Shown: positions 36,840 to 45,756, numbered from the stretch's first letter. The stretch: DNA of 64,000 nt from Bradyrhizobium sp. LTSP885 (GCF_000938305.1 NZ_JYMT01000002.1:22002-86001), one strand, 5' to 3'. The notes: generated by a model not told the origin, from the letters alone. Numbers and translations are program-made.

Positions 36840-36984
36840 TCCCCCGGCTGAAATGAACAGACGGGTTGTACAGGCCTGCCGACGGGGGCGCCAGTGTGGC
36901 CGGATCGGGCTTCTTCAGGGGCGGAAATTGCCGGCCGCCGCCAATGCGGCGAAGAGGTTAACGATCACGCTCGCTCACGAACGC

Positions 36985-37020
36985 GACAACGGCCCCGGCG
37001 GGAATGCCGGAGCCGTCGTC
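36985..37020 (-). terminator. Near-perfect GC-rich hairpin after the L,D-transpeptidase gene
   Basis: Arms of 15 bp (GACAACGGCCCCGGC and GCCGGAGCCGTCGTC) pair with two mismatches around a short loop. It lies about 20 bp after the L,D-transpeptidase stop codon. There is no clear U tract, so it may be a Rho-independent terminator of the degenerate sort common in this group, or a processing hairpin. Confidence 0.45.
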
Positions 37021-37040
37021 GGTGTCTGGATGTGTCCGAT

Positions 37041-37727
37041 TTAGCGGATGGCCGAGCCGAGGTCCGCGCGGCGATCGGTCATCGGCAGCACGATCACCTT
37101 GGTGCCGACATTGACCCGCGAATAGAGGTCCGCGACGTCTTCATTGGTGAGGCGCAGGCAGCCCGAGGAGACGTGGGTGCCGATCGTCTCCGGCGCGTTG
37201 GTGCCGTGGATGCGGTAGACGGTGCCGCCGAGATACATCGCGCGGGCGCCGAGCGGGTTGCCGGGGCCGCCGGCCATGTGGCGCGGCAGGTAAGGCTGGC
37301 GGGCGATCATTTCCGGGGGCGGGGTCCAATCCGGCCACTCCGCCTTCTTGGTGATGGTCTGGGTGCCCGACCAGGTGAAGCCCTCGCGGCCGACGCCGAT
37401 CCCGTAGCGGATCGCCTGGCCGCCGCCCAGCACGTAGTAAAGATAGGTGTGCGGGGTATCGATGATAACGGTGCCGGGCGCCTCGCGGGTCGGATAGCTG
37501 ACGATCTGCCGCTTCAGGCGCGCGGACAGCTCTGCGGAACGGTCTTCATCCTGGACCTGCGGCATCGACTGCACCGGCGGGGCCGCCTCGGTCGGCGGCG
37601 TCAGGATGAACGGGAAGATCGGCAGCGGAGCGGCTGCGGCGGAAGCGGAAAAGGCAAGGGTGCCAAGCGCCAGCGCGCCAAAGGCGGCGGCAGCGACACG
37701 TGCGTTCACTCTGATGGAATTGAACAT
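37041..37727 (-). CDS. L,D-transpeptidase (YkuD domain), periplasmic
   Basis: A 228-residue exported enzyme with a signal peptide (cleavage after ASAAAA, about residue 32). The YkuD catalytic motif is present: IHGTNAPETIG, then HVSSGCLRLTNEDV with the nucleophile cysteine and the arginine. It forms 3-3 peptidoglycan cross-links or attaches proteins to peptidoglycan; many paralogues occur in Rhizobiales. GGGG lies before the ATG at 37727. Divergent promoter region upstream; the TauE gene comes next on the same strand. Confidence 0.93.
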   Translation of the reverse strand: MFNSIRVNARVAAAAFGALALGTLAFSASAAAAPLPIFPFILTPPTEAAPPVQSMPQVQDEDRSAELSARLKRQIVSYPTREAPGTVIIDTPHTYLYYVLGGGQAIRYGIGVGREGFTWSGTQTITKKAEWPDWTPPPEMIARQPYLPRHMAGGPGNPLGARAMYLGGTVYRIHGTNAPETIGTHVSSGCLRLTNEDVADLYSRVNVGTKVIVLPMTDRRADLGSAIR

Positions 37728-37935
37728 TGTCGACCCCTGTTGTTTGCGCCCTGCGCGCCCATTCGGCGCGTCGTTGAGGCAAACCAGTACAGGTCAGGCG
37801 TTTCAGGACGTTTGCACGAAATCGCCAAAATGGTTTCGTGGCGTTAGGGAATTGTTTCGTGCGTGTTTCGTCGGGGCGGTTAACGGCGGATTGCCGGGGG
37901 CGCCCTCAGGCATGGAGATATCCGGCCAGCCCGTC

Positions 37936-38688
37936 TCACAGCAGCTTTGCCGCGGTGACGACCAGAATGGCGTAGCAGGCGCGGTAGAGCGCGCGCTGGT
38001 CGAGACGCTCATGCAGCCGCCACCCTGCCCAGACGCCTGCCGGCACGGCCGGCACGCACAGCGCCATCAGCAGCCACAGGCTCTTCGAGGGCGTGGCGAG
38101 CACGAGCCAAGGGCCGGCCTTCAGCAGGTTGCCGACCGTGAAGAACAGGCTGGTGGTGCCGGCATAGAGCGCCTTCGACATGCCGAGCGGCAGCAGGTAG
38201 ATCGCAAGCGGCGGCCCGCCCGAATGAGCCACCATCGTGGTGACTCCGGAGGAGAGGCCGGCCAGCGTGGCCTTGAGCGTCGAGCGCGGACGCGGCTTGA
38301 TCTCGCCGCCGCCGAGAAACCACGTCGCCGCGAACGCCAGCGTCACCAGGCCCATCACGATCTCGACGGCATGCCGGTCGAGATCGCGCAGCACGAAGTA
38401 ACCGAGCCCGACGCCGACGACCAGCGCCGGCAACAGCATCGCAAGGTCGACGCGCGACCAGGTGTTCGGCCGCCAGTAGCGCAGCGCCGTGACGTCCATG
38501 ACGATGAACAATGGCGCCAGCAACGCGCCTGCCGCGATCGGGTCCATCGCCAGCGACAGCAGCGGGATGCCGACGATCGCAAAGCCGCCGCCGAACGCGC
38601 CCTTCATGAAGGCGATCAGGAACACGCCGGCGAGGGCGATCGCGAGCGTGAAAGGCCCGGGCAGATCTGCGATGGCGGATGCGATCAT
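37936..38688 (-). CDS. Sulfite exporter TauE/SafE family permease
   Basis: A 250-residue integral membrane protein with about eight hydrophobic helices. The duplicated family motif is visible as GAFGGGFAIVGIPLLSLA in the first half and GLSSGVTTMVAHSGGPPLAI in the second. TauE/SafE proteins export sulfite, sulfoacetate or other organic anions. The ATG at 38688 is at the start of the first helix. It stands alone, so its substrate is unknown. Confidence 0.9.
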   Translation of the reverse strand: MIASAIADLPGPFTLAIALAGVFLIAFMKGAFGGGFAIVGIPLLSLAMDPIAAGALLAPLFIVMDVTALRYWRPNTWSRVDLAMLLPALVVGVGLGYFVLRDLDRHAVEIVMGLVTLAFAATWFLGGGEIKPRPRSTLKATLAGLSSGVTTMVAHSGGPPLAIYLLPLGMSKALYAGTTSLFFTVGNLLKAGPWLVLATPSKSLWLLMALCVPAVPAGVWAGWRLHERLDQRALYRACYAILVVTAAKLL

Positions 38689-38785
38689 GGTGTCGTTTGC
38701 AGCGTTGCGATCGCGCGCAACATGGCGCTGCGAGTATGCACGCGCAACCCGAACATTGCTCTCGGTACAATGGCGCGAGCTGGCC

Positions 38786-40180
38786 TTAGCTGGCCCGCAT
38801 CCGCGGCAGGCCCGGCGTGGTGCCGCCGATCGCGGCGCGGCGGTCGGCGATGGCGTGGTGGAATTGCTCGAGCGTCAGGCCGATCACCGAGAGATCGCCT
38901 TCCTCAATTGCGCCGTCGTCGTAGCAGTCGAGCGCCTCGCGCAGCAGATCGTCGGCCTGGCCCTGCATCGCCGCCAGCTCTTCGGTGGTCTCGGCGCCGC
39001 GCACCTTGGAGATCAACTCAAGCAAATTGTCGCGATGGGTGATGTATTGCTCGCGCTCGTTGCGCTTGAGGTAATGGCGCAGCCAGGCGCCCGCCGAGCC
39101 GACGCCTGACAGCAGCAGGATTCCGCCCCAGATGTAGTCGGAGTATTTCTCCATGAAGGTGCGTTCGGTGCCGTCAATATAGGCGGCGGCGCCCGGGTGC
39201 GCCGGCAGCGCGGCATCCTTGTCGGTGTCGGGCTTCTCGATCTTGGTCGCAGCAGGCACGTCGTGGGCGATCTGCGGGCGCACCGTGAAGATTTGCCGGA
39301 GCAGCGCGCCGACGGTCGCCTCGCTCAGGGTATGCTGCGCGACGATCACATGATTGACGCCGACGGTCTCGACCTTGTCCTCGGGCCGCGCGGGAGACGA
39401 CGAGAAGATGCTTCCCGCGATCTCCTCGGACTCGTAGAGCGGATGCTTCTGCGCGATCGCCTCCGAGACGTCGATCGGCAGGAACTTCGGTTCGCCGCGC
39501 GCGGCCGCCGTGGCCGCGATCGCATCTGACGTGATCTTGCTGTCGAGCGGCCCGACCGTCATGTAGGCGTCGAGCGAGAGGTCGCGCGCCAGATCGGCGA
39601 TCTGGCTGACGGCGAACTGGCTGACCGCAACCTTGTCCGGATTGACGCCGGACTCGGTGAGGATCACACGCAACAGCGTGACGTTGGCGTCGGTGCGGCC
39701 GATCACGCCGACCTTGTGGCCCGCGAGATCGCCGATGCTCTTGACCTTCGAGGCCGCGGACCGCTTTGCGCCCTTCGGCGGTGCGCCCGACGGCGCCCAC
39801 AGCACGACGACATTCTTGCGCAGGATCGAAACCGACTCGGCGCTGGCCGGCACATTGAGATCGCCGCGCGCGACCGCGAGGTCGACCTTGCCGGCGGTGA
39901 ACAGGGCGATGCTCTCGGCGGCGCCCAGGGTCGTGGTCGGCCGCAGCCGAACCGTGCTGCCGTTGTGCGCAAAGGCCTGCGTGAACGCCTGCACCAGTTT
40001 CAGGTCGTCGCTGCCAGGCGGCCCGACCGCAATCCGCAACGTCACCGGACGCATCGCGTAATAGAGCGTGCTGCCGAGGATGCCGAACACGAAGATGCCC
40101 GCCGCAAGGATCAGCAGCGACGAGTTTCTTCGCCTGAGCCTGCGGCGCGTGGCGCCGGGATTTTCGCTCTGCTCTGACAT
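38786..40180 (-). CDS. TAXI-family (TRAP-type) solute-binding protein with two membrane anchors
   Basis: A 464-residue protein. Residues 20-44 form an uncleaved membrane anchor, residues 45-330 a TAXI-type binding domain (LRIAVGPPGSDDLKLVQAFT, KVGVIGRTDANVTLLRVIL), and YIWGGILLLSGVGSAGAWLR near residue 355-375 is a second transmembrane helix, followed by a coiled-coil-like tail (EQYITHRDNLLELI, EELAAMQGQADDLLREALD). Classical TAXI proteins work with DctQM-type permeases; none is encoded here. The protein is probably a membrane-anchored sensor or an orphan binding protein. The ATG at 40180 is followed by polar residues before the helix. Confidence 0.88.
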   Translation of the reverse strand: MSEQSENPGATRRRLRRRNSSLLILAAGIFVFGILGSTLYYAMRPVTLRIAVGPPGSDDLKLVQAFTQAFAHNGSTVRLRPTTTLGAAESIALFTAGKVDLAVARGDLNVPASAESVSILRKNVVVLWAPSGAPPKGAKRSAASKVKSIGDLAGHKVGVIGRTDANVTLLRVILTESGVNPDKVAVSQFAVSQIADLARDLSLDAYMTVGPLDSKITSDAIAATAAARGEPKFLPIDVSEAIAQKHPLYESEEIAGSIFSSSPARPEDKVETVGVNHVIVAQHTLSEATVGALLRQIFTVRPQIAHDVPAATKIEKPDTDKDAALPAHPGAAAYIDGTERTFMEKYSDYIWGGILLLSGVGSAGAWLRHYLKRNEREQYITHRDNLLELISKVRGAETTEELAAMQGQADDLLREALDCYDDGAIEEGDLSVIGLTLEQFHHAIADRRAAIGGTTPGLPRMRAS

Positions 40181-40240
40181 CTTACTGTCACGATACACCA
40201 AAAAGCGGCGGAACGCCGCGAAAAACAACCTTACATTTCG

Positions 40241-40250
40241 ATGACGTCAT
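40241..40250. promoter_or_regulatory. Perfect 10-bp palindrome ATGACGTCAT in a divergent promoter gap
   Basis: The palindrome lies about 75 bp before the glycosyltransferase start and 60 bp before the TAXI start, in their shared upstream region. It could be a regulator-binding site. Chance is not excluded. Confidence 0.3.
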
Positions 40251-40318
40251 ACGTTTGAAACATCCATGTCAGAACGTCGTGGGAGCAGAATCAAAATTAA
40301 CGATTTGGATCTCCTGCA

Positions 40319-41374
40319 ATGCGCATACTGGTTGCGACCGATGCCTGGCATCCGCAAGTCAACGGCGTGGTGAGGACGTTGACCTCGCTGGCGCGCAGCG
40401 CCGCGGGGCTCGGCGCCGACATCGAATTCCTCACGCCCGATGGCTTTCGCTCGGTCGGGGTGCCGACCTATCCGGGCCTGCGCGTCGCGCTGCCGAACCG
40501 CCGCGAGATCGCGCGCCGGATCGAAGAGGCCGCGCCGGACGCGATCCACATCGCGACCGAAGGTCCGATCGGCTGGTCGGTGCGCGGCTATTGCTGGCGC
40601 AACAAGCTGGCATTCACGACTTCCTACACCACGCGGTTTCCGGAATATGTCTCGGTACGAACCGGGATTCCGGACAGCGTGGGTTACGCCGTGCTGCGCC
40701 ACTTCCACGCCGCGGCGTCGATGACGATGGTCGCGACCGACTCGTTGCGGCAGGAGCTCACCGAGCGCGGCTTCCGCAAGCTCGGCTTCTGGACTCGCGG
40801 CGTCGACACCCAGTTGTTCCATCCGGATCACCCGGCCAGCCTCGATTTGCCGCGACCGATCTTCATGACCATGGGCCGCGTTGCGGTGGAGAAGAATCTC
40901 GACGCGTTCCTGTCGCTCGACCTGCCGGGTTCCAAGGTCGTGGTCGGCGACGGGCCGCAGAAGGCGGCGCTCGCGCTGAAATATCCCGACGCGATCTTCC
41001 TCGGCGAGAAAAAGGGACAGGACCTGACCTCGCATCTCGCCGCCGCTGATGTCTTCGTGTTCCCGAGCCTCACCGACACCTTCGGCGTCGTGCAGCTCGA
41101 GGCGCTGGCTTGCGGCACGCCGGTGGCGGCGTTCCCGGTCACCGGCCCGAAGGACGTGATCGCGGATCATCCGATCGGCGCCATCGACAACGATTTGCGC
41201 AGCGCCTGCCTGCGCGCGCTGACGATGTCGCGCGCGACCTGCCGCAGTTTCGCGCTCGAGCGTTCCTGGGAAAACAGTGCGCGTCAGTTCATCGGCAATC
41301 TGGCCACGTTGCAGCCGAGCCGCGCCCCGCGGCCCGCCCGCCGCGTCGCCGGCCGGACTGCTGTTCCGAATTAA
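40319..41374 (+). CDS. Glycosyltransferase family 4, likely glycolipid-forming
   Basis: A 351-residue GT-B enzyme. The N-terminal domain begins MRILVATDAWHPQVNGVVRT, a start shared with bacterial and plant enzymes that glycosylate diacylglycerol (SQD2/MgtA types); the C-terminal domain has MGRVAVEKNLDAFL and the donor-binding DVFVFPSLTDTFGVVQLEAL with the conserved EX7E-like pair. No signal peptide or membrane span. It is followed after 26 bp by the phosphatidylethanolamine methyltransferase gene, suggesting that the two are co-transcribed and act on membrane lipids. Donor sugar unknown. Confidence 0.88.
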   Translation: MRILVATDAWHPQVNGVVRTLTSLARSAAGLGADIEFLTPDGFRSVGVPTYPGLRVALPNRREIARRIEEAAPDAIHIATEGPIGWSVRGYCWRNKLAFTTSYTTRFPEYVSVRTGIPDSVGYAVLRHFHAAASMTMVATDSLRQELTERGFRKLGFWTRGVDTQLFHPDHPASLDLPRPIFMTMGRVAVEKNLDAFLSLDLPGSKVVVGDGPQKAALALKYPDAIFLGEKKGQDLTSHLAAADVFVFPSLTDTFGVVQLEALACGTPVAAFPVTGPKDVIADHPIGAIDNDLRSACLRALTMSRATCRSFALERSWENSARQFIGNLATLQPSRAPRPARRVAGRTAVPN

Positions 41375-41400
41375 GACCTCAACCGAACGAGAGACCATCT

Positions 41401-42090
41401 ATGGCAAATATCATCAAGCTCGACGCCAACCGTCCCCTGGACTTCGACCGCGAGACGGTCGAGCAGGCCTACGACCGCTGGGCGCCGATCTACGACCTCG
41501 TATTCGGCGGCGTGTTCAGCAAGGGCCGGCAGGCCGCGATCCAGGCCACCAACAAGATCGGCGGCCGTGTGCTCGAGGTCGGCGTCGGCACCGGCATCTC
41601 GCTGCCGCTTTACAGCCAGAACGTCCGCATCTTCGGCACCGACATTTCGGAAGCGATGCTGGACAAGGCCAAGAAGCGCGTCGCGGAATACAATCTGAAG
41701 AACGTCGAGGGGCTCGCGGTGATGGACGCCGAGAAGCTCGAATTTCCTGACGATTCGTTCGACGTGGTGATGGCGCAGTATGTCGTCACCGCGGTGCCTA
41801 ACCCGGAAGTGGCGCTCGACGAGTTCGCCCGCGTGGTGCGTCCGGGCGGCGAGCTGATCATCCTGACCCGTGTCAGCGCCGATGCCGGCATGCGCCGCTT
41901 CATCGAGCAGAAGCTGCAGCCGGTGGTGCGTCCGCTCGGCTTCCGTACCGCCGAGTTCGCCTGGTCGCGCTACACCAAATGGCTGGCCGGCACGAAGGGC
42001 ATGGAGCTCGCCGAGCGCCGCCTGATCCCGCCGCTCGGCCACTTCTCGCTGGTCCGTTTCCGCAAGGTGGACGTGGCCAAAGCGGCCTGA
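41401..42090 (+). CDS. pmtA: Phosphatidylethanolamine N-methyltransferase (PmtA-type, Rhodobacter class)
   Basis: A 229-residue class I SAM-dependent methyltransferase. The SAM motif VLEVGVGTGISLPL is near residue 55, followed by TDISEAMLDKAKKR and the acidic D of MDAEKLEF. The N-terminal YDRWAPIYDLVFGGVFSKGR and the C-terminal RRLIPPLGHFSLVRF match the Rhodobacter-type PmtA, which methylates phosphatidylethanolamine three times to phosphatidylcholine. It lies between a glycosyltransferase and a membrane protein in one likely operon, with psd a few genes away. Confidence 0.88.
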   Translation: MANIIKLDANRPLDFDRETVEQAYDRWAPIYDLVFGGVFSKGRQAAIQATNKIGGRVLEVGVGTGISLPLYSQNVRIFGTDISEAMLDKAKKRVAEYNLKNVEGLAVMDAEKLEFPDDSFDVVMAQYVVTAVPNPEVALDEFARVVRPGGELIILTRVSADAGMRRFIEQKLQPVVRPLGFRTAEFAWSRYTKWLAGTKGMELAERRLIPPLGHFSLVRFRKVDVAKAA

Positions 42091-42206
42091 GGCCGCACCC
42101 GTTGCGTCAAGGCGTCGCTGCACATCGTTATATGTCATTATGATGATGTCACACGCCGTACATCGAATCCCTGTAAACCAAGTTCCGAAAGATGTTGGGG
42201 GAACCA

Positions 42207-42824
42207 ATGATCAAGAATTTCCTGCAAGAACTGCGTACCCAGCGCTGGGATGACCACCGCTTCTATCATCACAGCCGGATCAACCAGAGCCTGCACTTCG
42301 TCAGCGCGCTGAGCTTCGTGTTTGCCTATGTGATGCTGTTCTTCGATCCGGTGGTGTCGGCGCTGGTCGGCTGGCTGGTCTCGATGACCTCGCGGCAGGC
42401 CGGTCACTTCTTCTTCGAGCCGAAGGGCTACGACCACGTCAACCACGCCACCCACGAGCACAAGGAAGACATCAAGGTCGGCTACAATCTGCAGCGCAAG
42501 GTCGTGCTGATGGCGATCTGGGCGCTCTCGCCGATGGTGCTGTATTTCGATCCGACCCTGTTCGGCCTGTTCAAGCCGTGGGTGTCGATGACCGACTTCG
42601 CCCGTCAGGTGGCCAAGATCTGGCTCGTGGTCGGCGTCGGCGGCCTCTTGTTCCGCACCATCCATCTGTTCTTCATCCGCGACATCGAGACCGGCCTCGT
42701 CTGGATGACCAAGATCATCACCGACCCCTTCCACGACCTGAAGCTCTATCACAAGGCGCCGCTGTTCCTGATGAAGGGCGAACTGATCGATCCGGGTCTC
42801 GAGAAGCACGTCAAGCACGCCTGA
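42207..42824 (+). CDS. Membrane protein with Mpo1/DUF962-like His/Glu motif, downstream of pmtA
   Basis: A 205-residue protein with about four hydrophobic segments. The first pair spans about residues 27-57, then QAGHFFFEPKGYDHVNHATH carries histidines and glutamate that resemble the QxxGHxxxE motif of Mpo1/DUF962 membrane dioxygenases. A second pair of helices near 85-145 follows. The C-terminus is soluble. I set the start at the ATG at 42207 with TGGGGGA upstream. It is 116 bp after pmtA on the same strand. A role in lipid hydroxylation or oxidation is plausible but unproven. Confidence 0.7.
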   Translation: MIKNFLQELRTQRWDDHRFYHHSRINQSLHFVSALSFVFAYVMLFFDPVVSALVGWLVSMTSRQAGHFFFEPKGYDHVNHATHEHKEDIKVGYNLQRKVVLMAIWALSPMVLYFDPTLFGLFKPWVSMTDFARQVAKIWLVVGVGGLLFRTIHLFFIRDIETGLVWMTKIITDPFHDLKLYHKAPLFLMKGELIDPGLEKHVKHA

Positions 42825-42851
42825 TCGTTGAACCCAACGTCTTGGAACTGC

Positions 42852-42880
42852 GTGATGCCCGGGCTAGTCCCGGGCATCAC
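42852..42880. repeat. Palindrome, family C, copy 1
   Basis: GTGATGCCCGGG and CCCGGGCATCAC form a perfect 12-bp inverted repeat around CTAGT. It lies just after the membrane-protein stop codon and may end transcription there; a larger element of the same family is at 53652-53775. Confidence 0.7.
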
Positions 42881-42939
42881 CGTCTTAGGGCTTCACAAGG
42901 ATAGCTTCGGTTTGAATCTCTTCGCCAGCGCGCACGCTT

Positions 42940-43087
42940 CACCTCGCCCCGCGTGTGGGGAGAGGTCGGATCGCATCGTCAGATGCGATCCGGGTGAGGG
43001 AGGCTCACCGCGAGTCCGTCTGTCACCGATGTTGTGGAGGCAGCCCCTCACCCCAACCCTCTCCCCGCAAGGGCGGGGCGAGGGGGC
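42940..43087. repeat. Complex palindromic repeat, family D
   Basis: The element contains CACCTCGCCCCGC...GGGGAGAGGTCGG, a perfect internal dyad GGATCGCATC/GATGCGATCC, and CCTCACCCCAACCCTCTCCC...GGGCGGGGCGAGGG. It fills most of the gap before the convergent aminotransferase gene. The 28469 palindrome may be related. Confidence 0.7.
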
Positions 43088-43106
43088 GAGACAGCGGTGC
43101 GAGCTT

Positions 43107-44771
43107 CTAGCGCTTGAACTTCACCGCGAGCATCTCCTTGAGGATCTGCCGCTTGATGTTCTTGTTGGTGAGGCCTTCCTGGTGCCACCACCAGCCATCG
43201 CGCTTCATCTTCTCGCAAGCTGTGACGAAGCGGTCGGCGACCTCGGTGAAGTCGGCGTCGGTGTAGTTGAGGCTGAAGATCAGGCGGCCGGTGCCGACCC
43301 AGCTCAGCGCCAGTCCCTCGGCCCGCAGATAATATTGCAGCATCCAGTTGTAGCGGGACGGCTCGGTGTAACCGACGGTCCAGATCGACGAGATGTTGCC
43401 GACGCGCACCGGAAGCCCCTCGGCGGCGAGGCGGTCGTTCAGCGCGGTGGCGCGGCCGTTCCAGGTCTCGTCGAGGCCGTTATAGATCGAGCGGAAGTTC
43501 GGGCTGGCGAGCCGGCTCAAAAACTCGTCCATCGCCGTCATCACATAAGGATGCGAGTTGAAGGTGCCGCGGGCAAAGCAGACGTCGGCGGGACGATCGT
43601 CGCGGAAGCGCCGCATCAGATCCTTGCGACCGCAGACCGCGCCCACGGGGAGGCCGCCGGCAAGGCTCTTGCCGTAAGTTACCATGTCGGCCTTGACGCC
43701 GAAATATTCCTGGGCGCCGCCGGCGGCGAGGCGGAAGCCGACGAACACCTCGTCGAAGATCAGGACGATGCCGCGCTCGGTGCAGACCTCGCGCAGCTTC
43801 GCCAGCCATTCGGTGTAGGCGGCGCGGTCGTAACGCGAGGAGCGCGAAGAGTCGACCAGGGCGGAATCGCCGGGCGCGTTGGAATTCGGATGCAGCGCCT
43901 GCAGCGGGTTGACCAGCACGCAGGCGATGTCCTTGCGGGTTCGCAGCACGTGCAGCGTCTTCTCCGACATGTCGGCGAGCGTGTAGGTCTCATGCGGCGA
44001 CACCGGATTTCCGACGCCGGGCTGCACCTCGCCCCACCAGCCATGATAGGAGCCGGCGAACCGAACCAGATGCGTCCGCTTGGTGTGGTAGCGCGCCAGC
44101 CGCACCGCCTGCATGACGGCTTCGGTGCCGGACATGTGGAACGAGACCTCGTCGAGGCCGGAGATCTCGCAGAGCCGCTTGACGTTGTCGGCGATCACAG
44201 GGTGGTAGGGACCGAGCACCGGGCCGAGCGCCTGCGCACGCTTCTCGCCCTCGGCGATGCACTCCTTGTAGAAGTCGTTGCCGAAGATGTTGACGCCGTA
44301 GGAGCCGGTCAGGTCGTAGAAGACATTGCCGTCGGGGTCGGTGACGGTGACGCCCTTCGAGGCCTGCACGAAGGCCGAGGTGTTGAGGTGTTCGCGCACC
44401 AGGCGGCTGTACTGGAACGGCACGCGGTAGGTTTCGGTGAACTGCAGGTCCGAGATGCGGTCCGAGACCTCGGCGGTGAGCGCGCGGCCCTTGGAGTAGC
44501 GGTCTTGGTAGATGCCGGCGAGACGGAAGAAGCCGTCCTGGCGCTGCATCGCGACCTCGGACGGCGCACCGTCGGAGCGAAAGAAGTCGTCGATGTCGAA
44601 TTCGTAGTGCGGCACCAGGCGCGCCACCATCTTGGACATCTTGGAATGTCCGGTCAGCGAGCGGTGCTTGGCGCGCGACAGGGCAAGCCGTGCCTTGACT
44701 TTGGGGAAGGCTGCGGCGGCGCCGGCAAGCGCGGCGGCGGACAGCGAGAGAATCGGAAGGGATGAATCCAT
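43107..44771 (-). CDS. Class III PLP-dependent aminotransferase with N-terminal membrane segment
   Basis: A 554-residue protein. Residues 1-20 are hydrophobic (LPILSLSAAALAGAAAAF), giving a possible anchor; residues 120-540 form a class III aminotransferase of the glutamate-1-semialdehyde mutase type (FYDLTGSYGVNIFGNDF, then VSFHMSGTEAVMQAVRLARY, IVLIFDEVFVGFRLAAGG and MVTYGKSLAGGLPVGAVCGR with the PLP lysine). The substrate is unknown; the fused segment and its neighbours psd and pmtA hint at a membrane-associated amino-lipid or amino-alcohol reaction. The minus-strand ATG at 44771 shares the CATG tetranucleotide with the psd ATG on the other strand. Confidence 0.88.
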   Translation of the reverse strand: MDSSLPILSLSAAALAGAAAAFPKVKARLALSRAKHRSLTGHSKMSKMVARLVPHYEFDIDDFFRSDGAPSEVAMQRQDGFFRLAGIYQDRYSKGRALTAEVSDRISDLQFTETYRVPFQYSRLVREHLNTSAFVQASKGVTVTDPDGNVFYDLTGSYGVNIFGNDFYKECIAEGEKRAQALGPVLGPYHPVIADNVKRLCEISGLDEVSFHMSGTEAVMQAVRLARYHTKRTHLVRFAGSYHGWWGEVQPGVGNPVSPHETYTLADMSEKTLHVLRTRKDIACVLVNPLQALHPNSNAPGDSALVDSSRSSRYDRAAYTEWLAKLREVCTERGIVLIFDEVFVGFRLAAGGAQEYFGVKADMVTYGKSLAGGLPVGAVCGRKDLMRRFRDDRPADVCFARGTFNSHPYVMTAMDEFLSRLASPNFRSIYNGLDETWNGRATALNDRLAAEGLPVRVGNISSIWTVGYTEPSRYNWMLQYYLRAEGLALSWVGTGRLIFSLNYTDADFTEVADRFVTACEKMKRDGWWWHQEGLTNKNIKRQILKEMLAVKFKR

Positions 44772-45675
44772 GACAGAAGCGCTAGCGTCAGCATCTAACA
44801 AATTCATGACAGCGAAGGGCCTGATCGCGGCGTTCACCCAGCAGGAAGACCTCAATTTCCTGTTGACCAACCGGATTCCGCGGGCGGTGGTGACCCGGTT
44901 CATGGGCTGGTTCTCCAAGATCGAGAACCCCCTGGTGCGCGACGCCTCGATCACCTGCTGGCGGCTGTTCTCCGACCTCGACCTGTCGGAAGCCAAGAAG
45001 ACCGAGTTCAGGAGCCTGCACGACTGCTTCACCCGCGAGCTGAAGCCCGGCCTGCGCCCGGTCGCAGCCGATCCCGCCATCATCGCGAGCCCCTCGGACG
45101 CGATCATCGGCGCCCATGGACGGATCGAGGACGGGCAGTTGTTCCAGGTCAAGGGCGCGCCCTATTCGCTGCTCGATCTGCTCGGAGACCCTGACCTGCT
45201 CGAGCAGCACAAAAACGGTCGCTTCGTCACGCTGCGGCTGACCTCGAGCATGTATCATCGCTTCCACGCGCCTGCGGACCTTGCGATCGACAAGGTCACG
45301 TTCATTCATGGCGACGTCTGGAACGTCAATCCGATCGCGCTGAAGCGGGTCGAGCGGCTGTTTTGCAAGAACGAACGCGCGGTGCTGCGCGCGAAACTTG
45401 CGACCGGCGAGGCGCTGACGCTGGTTCCGGTCGCCGCCATTTTGGTGGCGAGCCTCCGCCTGCATTTCCTCGACGTCACGCTGAACGCGCAGTCGCGGGG
45501 GCCGGTCGATTTTCCGTGCGATGCGCAGGTGAAGAAGGGCGATGAGCTCGGCTGGTTCGAGCACGGCTCGACCATCATCGTGCTGGCGCCCGACAATTTC
45601 GAATTCTGCGACAACGTTGCGGAGGGAACGCGGATCAAATGCGGCGAGCCGCTGCTGCGAAAACCTGTGGTCTGA
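44770..45675 (+). CDS. psd: Phosphatidylserine decarboxylase-like protein
   Basis: A 301-residue enzyme. Motifs of PSD proenzymes are visible: SPSDAIIGAHG with the catalytic aspartate, TSSMYHRFHAPADLAI with the histidine, RVERLFCKNERAVL, and the cleavage site within WFEHGSTIIVLAP, where GST replaces the common LGST by HGST but keeps the serine that becomes the pyruvoyl group. Decarboxylation of phosphatidylserine gives the substrate for pmtA. The start at 44770 has GGAAGG upstream; a second ATG at 44809 is possible. It is divergent from the aminotransferase with overlapping start codons. Confidence 0.88.
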   Translation: MTEALASASNKFMTAKGLIAAFTQQEDLNFLLTNRIPRAVVTRFMGWFSKIENPLVRDASITCWRLFSDLDLSEAKKTEFRSLHDCFTRELKPGLRPVAADPAIIASPSDAIIGAHGRIEDGQLFQVKGAPYSLLDLLGDPDLLEQHKNGRFVTLRLTSSMYHRFHAPADLAIDKVTFIHGDVWNVNPIALKRVERLFCKNERAVLRAKLATGEALTLVPVAAILVASLRLHFLDVTLNAQSRGPVDFPCDAQVKKGDELGWFEHGSTIIVLAPDNFEFCDNVAEGTRIKCGEPLLRKPVV

Positions 45676-45756
45676 TCTCGATTTTTCCGTCGGGTGTCTT
45701 TATATCGGCGCGATCGTCTGAGACGATTGTAAGATCGCAAACCCTTGGGATACGAG

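Noticed and set aside
42828..44765. 645-codon plus-strand frame opposite the aminotransferase
   Set aside because: It begins within a repeat and runs antisense to a gene with a clear PLP site.
44772..45152. Longer aminotransferase start at 45152
   Set aside because: The extension lies antisense in psd and has no aminotransferase similarity; MDSSLPIL at 44771 gives a sensible start.
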